Source of the DNA: CAVVMA01 sp963830715
GTDB taxonomy: Bacteria; Desulfobacterota; Binatia; Binatales; Binataceae
DNA: 64,000 nt
NCBI GenBank assembly: GCA_963830715.1
Contig: CAWHNS010000020.1
Span: forward strand, 248,001-312,000
Direction: 5' to 3'
A model generated the notes under the pieces. It was not told the origin of the DNA and made no database searches. It saw nothing but the letters and a program-made list of their open reading frames with translations. Shown one piece after another: positions 34,525 to 43,468 of this stretch. A program made the translations under genes and the position numbers. Position 1 is the first letter of the stretch. Each line of letters begins with the position of its first letter.

Positions 34525-34538
34525 TGTCAATAGTGACA
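34525..34538. promoter_or_regulatory. Candidate operator upstream of the carotenoid oxygenase
   Basis: TGTCAATAGTGACA is an inverted repeat of TGTCA and TGACA with a 4-base spacer, 34 bases upstream of the start codon. PadR-type operators commonly carry short inverted repeats of the ATGT/ACAT kind, and here ATGTCA begins one arm. It is a reasonable binding site for the PadR protein encoded at the end of the operon, but could be chance. Confidence 0.4.
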
Positions 34539-34580
34539 GAGGGAGTCAAGGCGGTACTGGTTCAATTCGGCCCCGGAAAC

Positions 34581-34916
34581 TCACTTTCTTAGAGTCTGCT
34601 CAATCTCGAATGTCATGGCGCCCGGTCCGGTTACGTAGGCGGCCCGCGAGCCGTAGGGTTTGGTCTCGGGTGCGCTGACGATCGCGGCGCCGCGCGATAC
34701 TACACGCGCATAGTCGCGGTCGCAGTCTTCACTTACGAATCCGATTGTCACCCGCGAGTCGTGAGCCTCCGCATCGACGAACAGGTTGAAGTCGCCGGCG
34801 GCAAATATCGCCATCTGCGGGATCTGGAACGCGGGCTTCAAGTCCCACACTCGCTCGAGCCATTCCAGCGCAGCGGGCAAATCGCGGACGCCAACATGAA
34901 CATGGTTAGCTTTCAT
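34581..34916 (-). CDS. VOC family protein (glyoxalase/dioxygenase fold)
   Basis: About 111 residues from the ATG at 34916, preceded by AAAGGAGGCGCG. It starts MKANHVHVGVRDLPAALEWL, typical of vicinal-oxygen-chelate proteins, and shows VTIGFVSEDCDRDYARVVSR and a terminal GPGAMTFEIEQ. It is half a glyoxalase barrel and must dimerise. The metal ligands would be His and Glu at the strand positions HVHVG and TFEIEQ. The reaction is not predictable. It stands between the carotenoid oxygenase operon and the pirin gene. Confidence 0.82.
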   Translation of the reverse strand: MKANHVHVGVRDLPAALEWLERVWDLKPAFQIPQMAIFAAGDFNLFVDAEAHDSRVTIGFVSEDCDRDYARVVSRGAAIVSAPETKPYGSRAAYVTGPGAMTFEIEQTLRK

Positions 34917-35176
34917 CGCGCCTCCTTTTGGTACGATCAGGCCGACAGATTCAGAGCTCGCCGGCGCTTGAACCATCCTGTTCTTTCGCGGCCTGTCCAG
35001 CGGCCTATTCTCTCGCTATGCCGCGATGCTTTCATCTGCTCCGAAATTCAAACTGCGGCGCCACCCCCTATTAGGGATCGCGCCGCTTTTCTTGACCTTC
35101 TGCGTGCGTTAGATGGTAGACGGGAGCGGGCCGGAAGCGAAGCGAGGCTCGAGATGAAAACCCTGAGGTAAAAACA

Positions 35177-35875
35177 ATGATCCACTTGCGAAAGGCCGAC
35201 GAGCGGGGTCGCACTTCGCTTGACTGGCTCGACAGCCGCCACAGTTTTTCTTTCGGAGACTACTACGACCCCGCGCAGATGGGCTTCAGCACGCTGCGCG
35301 TCATCAACGAAGACCGGGTCCAACCCGGCAAGGGCTTCCCCACTCACAGCCATCGGGACATGGAGATCATCAGCTATGTGCTGGAAGGTGCGCTCGAACA
35401 CAAGGACAGCCTCGGCAACGGGTCGACAATCCGCCCCGGAGAGGTGCAGCGGATGAGCGCGGGCCGCGGCATCACGCACAGCGAGTTCAATCCCTCCAGG
35501 AGCGGACCGGTCCATTTCCTTCAGATTTGGATTTTACCGGAGGAGGTTGCGATGTCTCCCAGCTACGAGCAGGAGAAGATCGACCTTAGCGACGCGCAGG
35601 GAAAGTTCCACCTGATTGCAACGCGGGAAGGCGGAACCGGAAGGGTAAGGTTGCACCAGGATGCGGCCCTGTCGCTGGCGTTCTTCAAGTCCGGCGCAAA
35701 GACCACTCATCCGATCGCTGCCGGAAGGCGCGCGTGGCTTCAGTTGGCTCGCGGCGCGATAACGGTCAACGGGAATGCGCTCGGCGCCAGCGATGGGGCC
35801 GCGATCAGTGGCGAGTCTGAATTGAAGATCGAGGCGCGCGCTGACGCCGAAGTGCTGCTGTTCGATCTTTCCTGA
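35177..35875 (+). CDS. Pirin family bicupin (quercetinase-like)
   Basis: 232 residues, as in E. coli YhhW. Metal ligands lie in FPTHSHRDMEIISYVLEGALEH (two His and nearby) and SAGRGITHSEFN (His and Glu). The preceding RHSFSFGDYYDPAQMGFSTL is the pirin signature. The C-terminal cupin lacks metal ligands, as usual. Pirins of this type act as quercetin dioxygenases in vitro and may respond to redox stress in vivo. GAGG lies seven bases before the ATG (gaggtaaaaacaatg). Confidence 0.9.
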   Translation: MIHLRKADERGRTSLDWLDSRHSFSFGDYYDPAQMGFSTLRVINEDRVQPGKGFPTHSHRDMEIISYVLEGALEHKDSLGNGSTIRPGEVQRMSAGRGITHSEFNPSRSGPVHFLQIWILPEEVAMSPSYEQEKIDLSDAQGKFHLIATREGGTGRVRLHQDAALSLAFFKSGAKTTHPIAAGRRAWLQLARGAITVNGNALGASDGAAISGESELKIEARADAEVLLFDLS

Positions 35876-36064
35876 ACCGGACGAAGGTCTGGAGACCTGC
35901 GCGCAGCGGCGCAGATCCGGCGGTGAGCTTTTGCGCCGGAACGGACGGCGATCGGCTCCGCCCTCAACCGCCCTGTCCCTGGCTGCTCTGGATTTTTTGG
36001 CCGGGGTGTGTATCTCTGTCCTAGTCGGTGGGGTGGGCGGAAGCAGGCGAGGAGGGTTCCGGCG

Positions 36065-38773
36065 ATGTGGTGCGCGGCGTGCGGATGGGAGACTGGGGCC
36101 GGGCGGAGGTTCTGTGGCGGGTGTGCTGCGGGTTTTCCGGGCACGTGCGCCGGTTGTGGAACACGCAATGAGACAGGGGTCCGCTTCTGCGAAACTTGTG
36201 ATTGGATCATGAACCTGAGCGTCCCGCCCCGCGCCGGAAAGGCATCGCCGGCGCCCGCTTCATTCGCGGGCGGCCGCTATCGCGTGCTCGGCGTGCTCGG
36301 CGAGCGCGACAACAAGGCGGTCTATGCGGCCCACGACATGAGGCTCAGGCGCGACGTCGCCTTGACAGTCATCAAGATCGAGGGGCTCGACGAGGCCGCG
36401 CGCGCGAGCATCAAGCGCGAGGTCCGCTCGCTTGCCAGACTCGGCGAGCAGCCTCACATCCTGACAATCTACGAAGTCGGCGTGACCCGCCGTCAGCCAT
36501 ATGTCGTCAGTCAGTACATGGCAGGCGGCTCGCTCGAAGATCGCTTGAGCGGACAGAAAAACGGCCGGCTTCCGATCGCAGACGCCGTCGCCGTCGCCGC
36601 GGAGGTCTGCGAGGCGCTCGATTACGCGCATTCACGCGGCGTGCTTCATCGCGACTTGAAGCCCGCGAACATCCTTTTCACCTCCGAGGGAGTGGCCAAG
36701 ATCGGCGACCTGGGCTTCGGACTGATTCTCGCCACCGAACTCTCGCGCCTGATGTGCGCGAGCATGACCGTCGGCACGGTTGCCTACAGTGCGCCGGAAC
36801 AGGCCCTGGCGGGACCCTTCGACGCCCGCGGCGATCTCTACTCATTGGGCGCGATCCTTTACGAGATGACGACCGGACGGCCGCCGTTCATGGGCGAAAA
36901 CCTGGCCGCGGTGGTCACCCAGCACGTCCATCTGCGGCCCGCGCCTCCCTCGTGGCGCACGCCGGAGATTCCCAAGGACCTCGAAGCGCTGATCCTGAGA
37001 CTCCTCGCGAAGTCTCCCGACGACCGTCCGGCGAGCGCCGCCGCGGTGCGCCTGGAGTTGCGCGCGATCGCGCGGTCGCTGGCCCGGGCGGAAGAGGCAG
37101 CCGCTCTGGCCCATGCCGAGGAGACCGCGGCTCAGCGCGCACCGGAGCCCGCCGCGCCGGAGTTCCCCGGGCCCGCGCCGGTTCCCACGCAATGCGCCGA
37201 GCCCTTGCAGATTGTCGCCGATGTCGAGCGCGCGATCGCGCATCTCGCTCGCGATACTGCCCGGATATTCGGGCCGCTCGCGCAGACCGAACGCCAGCAC
37301 GCGGCTGTCTGGACGACGAGGCCGCTGGGCGCCGCGCTCGCCGGGCATCCGGTGCTCGCGGGCGCGAGTCTCGCGGTGCTGCTCGCATTCGGTCTCGGAT
37401 GGGTCGGGCACGAGCGTGCGTGGGGCTCGCGCGAGATTGCGCGCGTCGAAGCGAGGCGAGCGCTCGGCGATTCCGGGTCGGGAGAACGCTACCGAAGCGG
37501 CCGGGATAGCGATGCGGAATCTTCGAAGGAAGTGAATCGCGACCGGGCCGAGACCGCCTCGGGCGATCGCCGTGATGTTGCTACGACGGACCTGGTCGGG
37601 CTCGCGGAGGCCGGCGACGCGCACGCGCAAAGCAGCCTCGGCGATATGTACCTGTCAGGGCGCGGAGTCGAAAGGAACTACGACGAGGCGTTGAAGTGGC
37701 TGCGCAAGGCCGCCGACCAGGACGACGCGGACGCCAAGGTCGATCTGGGAATCATGTATTCGAAGGGCTGGGGCGTGCCGCAGGATTATCTCGACGCGCT
37801 GCAATGGTTTTACCAGGCCGGCTCGAAGGGCAATCGCGACGGCCAGTACCATCTGGGCATCGTGTACCTGCGCGGCGAGGGCGTAACCAGCGACTACACC
37901 CTGGCGCTGGACTGGCTGCGCAAGGCCGTCGCGCACGGCAGCCGCGACGCCGAATTCGAGCTCGGCAGGCTCTATCGCGACGGAATAGCGGTCGAACGGA
38001 ACCCTGCGGCCGCGCTCGATTGGCTCGGCAAAGCCGCCGCTCAAGGCAGCACGCAGGCGAAATATGAATTGGGCAAACTCTATCTGCTCGGCGAAGGCGT
38101 GACGCAGGACAACACGCGGGCCTCGCAATGGTTCCTCAAAGCCGCGGCCGACGGCGATGCCCAGGCGCAGAACGCATTGGCTTACATGTACCAGCAGGGG
38201 CAGGGCGTCGCACAAGACTACAACGAGGCATTAAAATGGTACCGCGCGGCGGCCCGGCAGGGTGACGCAAAGGCGCAGTTGAACCTGGGCCTGATGTACG
38301 AAAACGGCGACGGTATCGCGCAGGACTTCGGCCAGGCCGTGCGATGGTACCGCAGCGCCGCGTCGCAAGGCGACTCGATCGCCGAGGCCAATCTGGGTCA
38401 GATGTACTCGAAAGGGCGCGGTGTCCCGCGGGACTACGATCAGGCGCTGCAATGGTTTCTCAAGGCGGCTGCGCAAGGCAACGCCGAGGCGCAGTACGCG
38501 CTGGGATCGATGTACGACAATGGCCGGGGCCTGGACCGGAATTCCATCCTGGCGGCTTTGTGGTACCGCAAGGCGGCGGAGCAGGGAAGCCGCGAGGCGC
38601 AATATTATCTCGGATACATGTACGAGAACGGCGAAGGAGTCTCGCGCGATCTCGCGAAGGCGCTGCTCTGGTACCGGAAAGCCGCGGACCGGGGCGAAGC
38701 GAGCGCAACGCAGAAGCTCAAGGACCTCGTGCTGGGCGGCGGCGCCACAACTACCGTCTCATCGACCGAGTAA
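36065..38773 (+). CDS. Zinc-ribbon / Ser-Thr protein kinase / transmembrane / Sel1-repeat protein
   Basis: About 902 residues from the ATG at 36065 with AGGAGG upstream. Residues 1-45 hold three CxxC-type zinc ribbons (CAACGWETG, FCGGCAAG, CAGCGTRNE, FCETCDW). A Hanks-type kinase spans about 75-340: Lys in LTVIKIE, HRDLKPANILF near 195, DLGFG in place of DFG, and SAPEQAL. The glycine loop is altered (GVLGERDNKAVY). One transmembrane helix lies near 425 (GASLAVLLAFGLGWVG), then ten Sel1/TPR-like repeats from about 520 to 890, each with an A(Q/K)xxLGxMY core. The kinase is cytoplasmic and the repeats lie outside, so it may transduce envelope signals. The window has a second Sel1 protein at 47 kb. 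Confidence 0.9.
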   Translation: MWCAACGWETGAGRRFCGGCAAGFPGTCAGCGTRNETGVRFCETCDWIMNLSVPPRAGKASPAPASFAGGRYRVLGVLGERDNKAVYAAHDMRLRRDVALTVIKIEGLDEAARASIKREVRSLARLGEQPHILTIYEVGVTRRQPYVVSQYMAGGSLEDRLSGQKNGRLPIADAVAVAAEVCEALDYAHSRGVLHRDLKPANILFTSEGVAKIGDLGFGLILATELSRLMCASMTVGTVAYSAPEQALAGPFDARGDLYSLGAILYEMTTGRPPFMGENLAAVVTQHVHLRPAPPSWRTPEIPKDLEALILRLLAKSPDDRPASAAAVRLELRAIARSLARAEEAAALAHAEETAAQRAPEPAAPEFPGPAPVPTQCAEPLQIVADVERAIAHLARDTARIFGPLAQTERQHAAVWTTRPLGAALAGHPVLAGASLAVLLAFGLGWVGHERAWGSREIARVEARRALGDSGSGERYRSGRDSDAESSKEVNRDRAETASGDRRDVATTDLVGLAEAGDAHAQSSLGDMYLSGRGVERNYDEALKWLRKAADQDDADAKVDLGIMYSKGWGVPQDYLDALQWFYQAGSKGNRDGQYHLGIVYLRGEGVTSDYTLALDWLRKAVAHGSRDAEFELGRLYRDGIAVERNPAAALDWLGKAAAQGSTQAKYELGKLYLLGEGVTQDNTRASQWFLKAAADGDAQAQNALAYMYQQGQGVAQDYNEALKWYRAAARQGDAKAQLNLGLMYENGDGIAQDFGQAVRWYRSAASQGDSIAEANLGQMYSKGRGVPRDYDQALQWFLKAAAQGNAEAQYALGSMYDNGRGLDRNSILAALWYRKAAEQGSREAQYYLGYMYENGEGVSRDLAKALLWYRKAADRGEASATQKLKDLVLGGGATTTVSSTE

Positions 38774-38845
38774 ATCTGTAAGCGCTCGCGAATCGCCTTC
38801 GGCTTCGCTCGGCCACCCTTGTGACTCGCGCAGCGCTCGCTCGCG

Positions 38846-40261
38846 TCAGCCGAGCGGCGGATGGCTGTCCTTCCACGGGCGGGCTTCCTCGAACGCGGCC
38901 GCGAGCGGGATGATCGCGGACTCGCCGGCGGGGCGTCCGACGATTTGCAGGCCGATCGGCAGTCGCGATTTCGTGAAGCCGTTGGGTAGCGAGAACGCCG
39001 GCTGTCCGGTCGCGTTGAACGGAAAGGTGAAAGCCGTCCAGGTGTAAACATCCGGGACGTTGCGGCCGGTCGCGTCGGTCACGAACGGACGCGCCGGATC
39101 GGGGAGCGTGCCGATCGGCACCGCCGGGCGCGGGAGCGTCGGCGTGAGCAGCGCGTCGTAGGCCGCCAACTCCTGGACGATCTCACGCGCCGTGTTGTGC
39201 ATCGCGCCGACGGCGCCGATGTAGTCGGCCGCACCGATCTTCAGTCCGATTTCCCGAATCTCGCGGACTACAGGATCGAGCAGCTCCGGATCGTCAACCT
39301 TGTAAGAGGCCACGCCGCAGCAAACGACGATCTGGACCGGCCCAAGCAGCCGCGAAAGATCGATCCGTATCGATTCGACCTGATGGCCCATGTCGCGAAA
39401 AGTCCGGCATGCTCCGTCGAAGGCGGCCAGCGTGTCAGGCTCGACGGGAGACAAGACAGTTTCCGCGATCGCGGCCAGGCGCAGGTTCTTCGGCCGCTGC
39501 TGGACTGCGGCGCTGAACGGTTTTTCCGAAGGCGGCGCCCAGTATGGATCGCCGGCGACCGGACCCGCCATCACATCGAGCATCAGCGCGGCGTCGCGAA
39601 CCGAGCGCGCGATCGGTCCCTTGGTGCTGCATCCTGCCCATCCCTCGCCTTGCACCGGAGCCATCGAGATTCGCCCGCGCGACGGTTTCAGACCGACCAC
39701 TCCGCAACAGGCAGCCGGAACCCGAATCGAGCCGCCGCCGTCGCTCCCCTCCGCGATCGGGCCCATCCCGGCCGCGACTGCACACGCTGCGCCGCCGCTC
39801 GAGCCGCCCGCGGTGCGCGCGCGATCCCACGGGTTGCGCGTCGTCGGGCAAAATCCGCCCTCGGTGGTCGCACGCGCCCCGAACTCGGGCGTGCTGGTCT
39901 TGCCGAGCATGCTCGCGCCCGCGCGCCTGATCCGCGCGACGAGTTCCGAGTCAACGGTCGGGACGAAGTTCGCGTATGCGCGCGAACCCAGCGTGGTCCG
40001 GATGTCTTTGGTCCAGGTCAGATCCTTGATCGAGCACGGGACCCCGTAGAGCGGCATCGACGCGGCTTCCGCCGCCGAGAGCCTCTCGAGCCGCGCCGCA
40101 TCGTCGAGCGCGCGATCGGCGGTAACGGTGACGAAGGCGCCGAGTCCGGGGTTGAGTTGCTCGATTCGGCCGAGGAAGAATTCGGCCGCCTCGCGCGGGC
40201 GAATTTCGCGCTTCAGAATCAGTTCGCGCAATCGCCAGGCTTCGATGTACGGATCGAGCAT
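38846..40261 (-). CDS. Amidase signature family enzyme
   Basis: 471 residues from the ATG at 40259-40261. The Ser-cisSer-Lys triad is visible: Lys in VPCSIKDLTW (about 78), and the serines in TAGGSSGGAACAVAAGMGP (about 152) and GSDGGGSIRVPA. The remaining signature GLKPSRGRIS is intact. These enzymes hydrolyse amides, such as indole-acetamide or small aryl amides; without gatC/gatB neighbours it is unlikely to be GatA. Its start overlaps the GST stop by four bases (ATGA), so the two are translationally coupled. Confidence 0.9.
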   Translation of the reverse strand: MLDPYIEAWRLRELILKREIRPREAAEFFLGRIEQLNPGLGAFVTVTADRALDDAARLERLSAAEAASMPLYGVPCSIKDLTWTKDIRTTLGSRAYANFVPTVDSELVARIRRAGASMLGKTSTPEFGARATTEGGFCPTTRNPWDRARTAGGSSGGAACAVAAGMGPIAEGSDGGGSIRVPAACCGVVGLKPSRGRISMAPVQGEGWAGCSTKGPIARSVRDAALMLDVMAGPVAGDPYWAPPSEKPFSAAVQQRPKNLRLAAIAETVLSPVEPDTLAAFDGACRTFRDMGHQVESIRIDLSRLLGPVQIVVCCGVASYKVDDPELLDPVVREIREIGLKIGAADYIGAVGAMHNTAREIVQELAAYDALLTPTLPRPAVPIGTLPDPARPFVTDATGRNVPDVYTWTAFTFPFNATGQPAFSLPNGFTKSRLPIGLQIVGRPAGESAIIPLAAAFEEARPWKDSHPPLG

Positions 40262-40905
40262 CAGCGGCGCATCCTCTCGGCCAGCGCCTGGCTCATCTCG
40301 GCGATTCCCTTCTTGACCGACGGCCGTTCCTGCACCGCAGCCCACCATCGCGCGAGCTTGGGCCGCCCCTCCAGCGCGGGCTTGGCGCCGAGCATCGGCA
40401 GCAGGCTGGTGAAGAAGAACATCGTCGGCGCCAGCGCGCAATCGGCCAGAGTAAAGTCGGGGCCGGCCGCATATTTCCCATCCGAGAGCATCTTTTCGAG
40501 CTGGTCGAGCCGCGTGTTGATGTCGGCGAGCTTTTCCCCGACCAGCTTCGCGTCGCGAGTCTTCGGATCGAGCTGGCCGAACAGCGCGCGTCCCGGCGGC
40601 TCCAGATAGAGATCGTGGAAGCGCGAAAAGCCCCGCACTCTCGCGCGGGCCTCGGGGCTTTTGGGCAGCAGCGCGGGCGTGGGGAATTTCTCCTCCAGGT
40701 ATTCGTTGATCACTTCCGACTCGCCGATGATCATTCCGTCGACTTCGAGCGACGGCGTTTTCCCCATCGGATAGATCTTCAGATACTCGGGCGACTTGAG
40801 ATCGCCGCCGGGAATCGGCGCGATCTCGACCGGGCATCCCTTTTCATAGATCGCGATTCGGCATTTTGTTGCGAAGTTAGAGAGACCGACGCTGTAAAGC
40901 TTCAT
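40261..40905 (-). CDS. Glutathione S-transferase family protein
   Basis: About 214 residues from the ATG at 40903-40905, with GGAGCGAGGAAG upstream. The thioredoxin-like N domain starts MKLYSVGLSNFATKCRIAIY and has GKTPSLEVDG and the glutathione-binding GESEVINEYLE. The helical C domain includes LEKMLSDGKYAAGPDFTLADCALAPTM (described by residues 145-171). It may conjugate or isomerise electrophiles. Its 5' end and ribosome-binding site are duplicated at 43383-43439 on the far side of a phage remnant; before that insertion it probably followed the alpha/beta hydrolase directly. The transposase fragment reads in-frame into it. Confidence 0.9.
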   Translation of the reverse strand: MKLYSVGLSNFATKCRIAIYEKGCPVEIAPIPGGDLKSPEYLKIYPMGKTPSLEVDGMIIGESEVINEYLEEKFPTPALLPKSPEARARVRGFSRFHDLYLEPPGRALFGQLDPKTRDAKLVGEKLADINTRLDQLEKMLSDGKYAAGPDFTLADCALAPTMFFFTSLLPMLGAKPALEGRPKLARWWAAVQERPSVKKGIAEMSQALAERMRR

Positions 40906-40945
40906 CTTCCTCGCTCCTTTGCTACGGGTTCTAAAGCGCTTATCG
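40889..40945. repeat. 57-bp direct repeat, left copy
   Basis: Matches 43383-43439 at 55 of 57 positions in the same orientation. It contains the first codons and ribosome-binding site of the GST gene and the motif AAAGCGCTTATCG. The two copies bracket the Mu-like remnant. Confidence 0.9.
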
Positions 40946-41517
40946 TTGCCGCCGAAGGCCGGCATGAACTGTCTTCGGGCGCGGTCGGGATTTGAAAAGA
41001 AGGCGCGCTCGACGCGGAAGGTCTCGCGGAATCGCCGGATGTAGCGCCCGATCTGGTACAGCGAGGGCGCCGCCGTGCCGAACTCGCCGCGCGCGCCGGC
41101 ATGGAGTTGCGGTATACTCGCGCGGATCATCCGGTCGTTGGCGTTGAGCTCGAGGTCCTTGGCCGTGAGCCACGCGGCGATCTCGGGATGTGAGTCGATA
41201 TACGCGTTGCCGCGCCGCCGCCGCCCGGCCAGCCGCGCGAACCCGCCCTCGCGCTTGGCGCGGAGCCATCGGAAAAGCGTGGGCGCTGAAAGGCTCTTGC
41301 AAGCGGCGAGAATGGCGTCATCAACGCGAAGGGCGCGGCGATTGTAGAGCACGGCGAATCGCGGAGCTGCGCGACGCATCGACAGCGATTTGTCGGCGCG
41401 CCACCGCTCGAACATCGCGAGCACCGCCGCCCTCGCGTCGGCGCGCGCGGCCCTGCCGGGGGACAGCGTGGCATAGTCCCAGATTCTCGCGGCGGGGTCT
41501 TTACTAGCTTCTCTCAT
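40946..41517 (-). pseudogene. MuA-like transposase, N-terminal DNA-binding fragment
   Basis: About 190 residues resembling the end-binding domains of phage Mu transposase A: SAPTLFRWLRAKREGGFARL and GRRRRGNAYIDSHPEIAAWL, then PSLYQIGRYIRRFRETF and SNPDRARRQFMPAFGGND, where MuA's linker to the DDE catalytic core begins. The sequence is cut exactly at the left direct repeat, so the catalytic domain is missing; the frame then continues by chance into the GST gene. It cannot transpose anything alone but could still bind DNA. Confidence 0.75.
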
Positions 41518-41692
41518 GCATGCGCTTGGGACGGAATCTGAACACTTATTCTGAGACTGTCAAGTAGCCGGTGCGCCATACCGCATGACAGCGCGACTGT
41601 GCTAGAGCACCTAACAGCGCGTGAGTTGGCGCGGCCTGCTCAGACACCGTGTCGCTCAAGCGCCCCGCGCCCGAGTGACGGCTGGGTGCGAC

Positions 41693-42196
41693 ATGTCGGA
41701 CAAGCTAAGGGCGACCGCTGGACTAGACTTCCGCCTCCCCAATGATGATCTGGTCGGGTTCATCCGCGCCTATGATTTCGCGCCGCTGGCCGGGTTCCTC
41801 GGCCCTGGCATCGGCACGCTACGCGAGCAGGTCCTGCGCTCCGTCACGGACGGTTGGTCGATTCGGGAACTTGCTAGGGCCCTGGCTTGGACCTTGGGCT
41901 GGAGCATGAGCGTTGCTCAACTGGTGGCGCAGACGGAAACGATCCGATCGGCCAACGCTAGCGCCTTGGCATCTTACGTCGCCGCCGGCGTGGAGCTGAA
42001 GGTCTGGATTGCGGACTCGGAGCCGTGCTCTGCCTGCTCGGCCCTCGACAAACGGGTTGTTCCGATCGATCGGGCATTTCCGCTTTCATATGTTGGAGGC
42101 GGTGGCCCGCTTCCGATCCTCTACGGTCCTTGGAGGGTCTTCTATCCCCCGGCGCATCCGGGTTGTCGCTGCGCGATCGGCGCTGAGGTCGCGTGA
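41693..42196 (+). CDS. MuF/SPP1 gp7-type phage head morphogenesis fragment
   Basis: About 167 residues. The C-terminal MuF signature is clear: KVWIADSEPCSACSALDKRV and YPPAHPGCRCAIGAEVA, with paired cysteines and the HPxCRC end. The N-terminal part (LAGFLGPGIGTLREQVLRSV and LAQLVAQTETIRSANA-like helix) matches the helical region before it. Complete MuF proteins are about 300-450 residues, so this is a truncated copy. The frame is open 24 codons further upstream, to 41621. It supports a Mu-like origin of the insert. Confidence 0.7.
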   Translation: MSDKLRATAGLDFRLPNDDLVGFIRAYDFAPLAGFLGPGIGTLREQVLRSVTDGWSIRELARALAWTLGWSMSVAQLVAQTETIRSANASALASYVAAGVELKVWIADSEPCSACSALDKRVVPIDRAFPLSYVGGGGPLPILYGPWRVFYPPAHPGCRCAIGAEVA

Positions 42197-42364
42197 AATG
42201 GCCCAAAAGCGGTGGTTCCAGAGCGACATGAGAGAGGCAAGATGGGCTCAGCCCGGCGGACCTGTCCCCGGCCTCCTCCCTGAAGCGAGGGCGAGGAGGG
42301 ACTTGGCTCCTCGTTATCCTGCTTTCTAGCATAGCTTGGACAGGCCGCTATTTTATTTCTGCTT

Positions 42365-43212
42365 CTATGTATAGCGGTTGTAGGCTTCCGGGGCGTCAAA
42401 AAATGCTTCCACTGCCACTGGGCGATCCCGCTGGGGGACGCCCGTTGGCGCAAGATGGAGACAGAAGCGGGTCTCGTGGGGGCCGAAAACGTCCCGATAA
42501 TGAAGTACCCCATACACTCGGAGCTTCAATTCACCCTTCATTACACCGAAGGCTTCGGCATCAGTATCGACGGCGAGGCGCTCCTCAGGAAATTCCTTCG
42601 ATTCAGACGGCGCCAGGGCTCGGGGCCGTAGGATCGGTCGCCCTCGTAGTTGGGAATATCCGGTAGCGGGCCGGAGAGCTTACTCCCTTTCGTGACGCCC
42701 CCGGTGATCCACGCAGGGCTTCGGCCAGAGTTTTTTCTGTACAAAATTATTTTTATGAAAAAAGCCTCGTCAGCGAACCACTGAATTTCAGCTTCCTTCA
42801 GCCCGACGAGTACCCAAGCCCGTTCAAGTCGCTTCGTAGCGCGGTAGAGCAAGTAGCTAAAAGTCGCGGTGGCTGCGGTAGCGGCGGCAACAAGAAAGTT
42901 GAAAAAGCCCTGTGCGCTCACTCCGCTCGCCCATGCGCGGGTTGCGCCGAACCAAGATCGCTCGTTCTGGCGGCCATCGCCTCGACTTACGTTGGGGCCA
43001 GGATGGCCGTCTGGGGAACGTGGCTGTTGTGCGGTGTTCGCCGTTGGCGCTGGCTTGGGCCGGGATTGATTGTGCTGGCGTGCCTCGTTTCTTTGCTCGG
43101 ACAGGCTCCGTGGAATTCGGGGGCTTGGCCTTGGTATCTCTGCCTCGGCGGCGGGCAGGAATAACGCGGATGCGATCGAAATCGACAGCGCGACCCAGCC
43201 TACGCGGGCCAT
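42365..43212 (-). pseudogene. Phage-associated membrane protein of unknown function, frameshifted near 42622
   Basis: Reconstructed length is about 282 residues. An N-terminal signal-like segment (VALSISIASALFLPAAEAE), a Pro/Arg-rich linker, then a membrane helix (FFNFLVAAATAATATFSYLLY) followed by RATKRLERAWVLVGLKEAEI, a layout common in hypothetical proteins of mobile regions. The first frame ends at 42541. A base missing from a run of C near 42622-42625 restores a frame ending VYGVLHYRDVFGPHETRFC and PEAYNRYT, which matches the usual C terminus of this group. It lies inside the phage remnant. Confidence 0.6.
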
Positions 43213-43382
43213 TTCTTGCCCCTCGCTCCGGCGTTGCGCCGCGTCGCGAATTTGCGCTTCTGCGCTGCGAAGTGAGGAGTGGTTTTCAGTTCGTAGTCCT
43301 TACAAGTGTAACAGTGGAAGTGGATGATCTTTTTTTGGGCCTCTCCTTCTTTGGACATACCGCCTCGCCCTCGGAAACCTCA

Positions 43383-43439
43383 ACGCTGTAAAGCTTCATC
43401 TTCCTCGCTCCTTTGCTATGGGTTCAAAAGCGCTTATCG
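43383..43439. repeat. 57-bp direct repeat, right copy
   Basis: Second copy of 40889-40945 with two mismatches. It encodes a truncated GST start (ATG-AAG-CTT-TAC-AGC) and its ribosome-binding site, directly downstream of the alpha/beta hydrolase stop. A diverged third relative of its right edge is found at about 42199-42250. Confidence 0.9.
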
Positions 43440-43468
43440 CAGAGCGATACGCGCGAGGCAAGACGGAC

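Larger units (their letters stand above)
40946..43382. mobile_element. Degraded Mu-like prophage/transposon remnant
   Basis: A 2.44-kb segment lying between 57-bp direct repeats. It carries a MuA-type transposase N terminus cut off before its catalytic domain, a MuF-type head morphogenesis fragment, and a frameshifted membrane protein. No integrase core, lysis or tail genes remain. Removing the segment and one repeat would place the GST gene directly after the alpha/beta hydrolase stop, restoring what looks like an original operon. Confidence 0.75.

Noticed and set aside
40889..43439. Phage att sites of a tyrosine integrase
   Set aside because: No integrase gene or tRNA at the repeat, and the repeat is a host gene start; the phage genes present are of the transposing Mu type.
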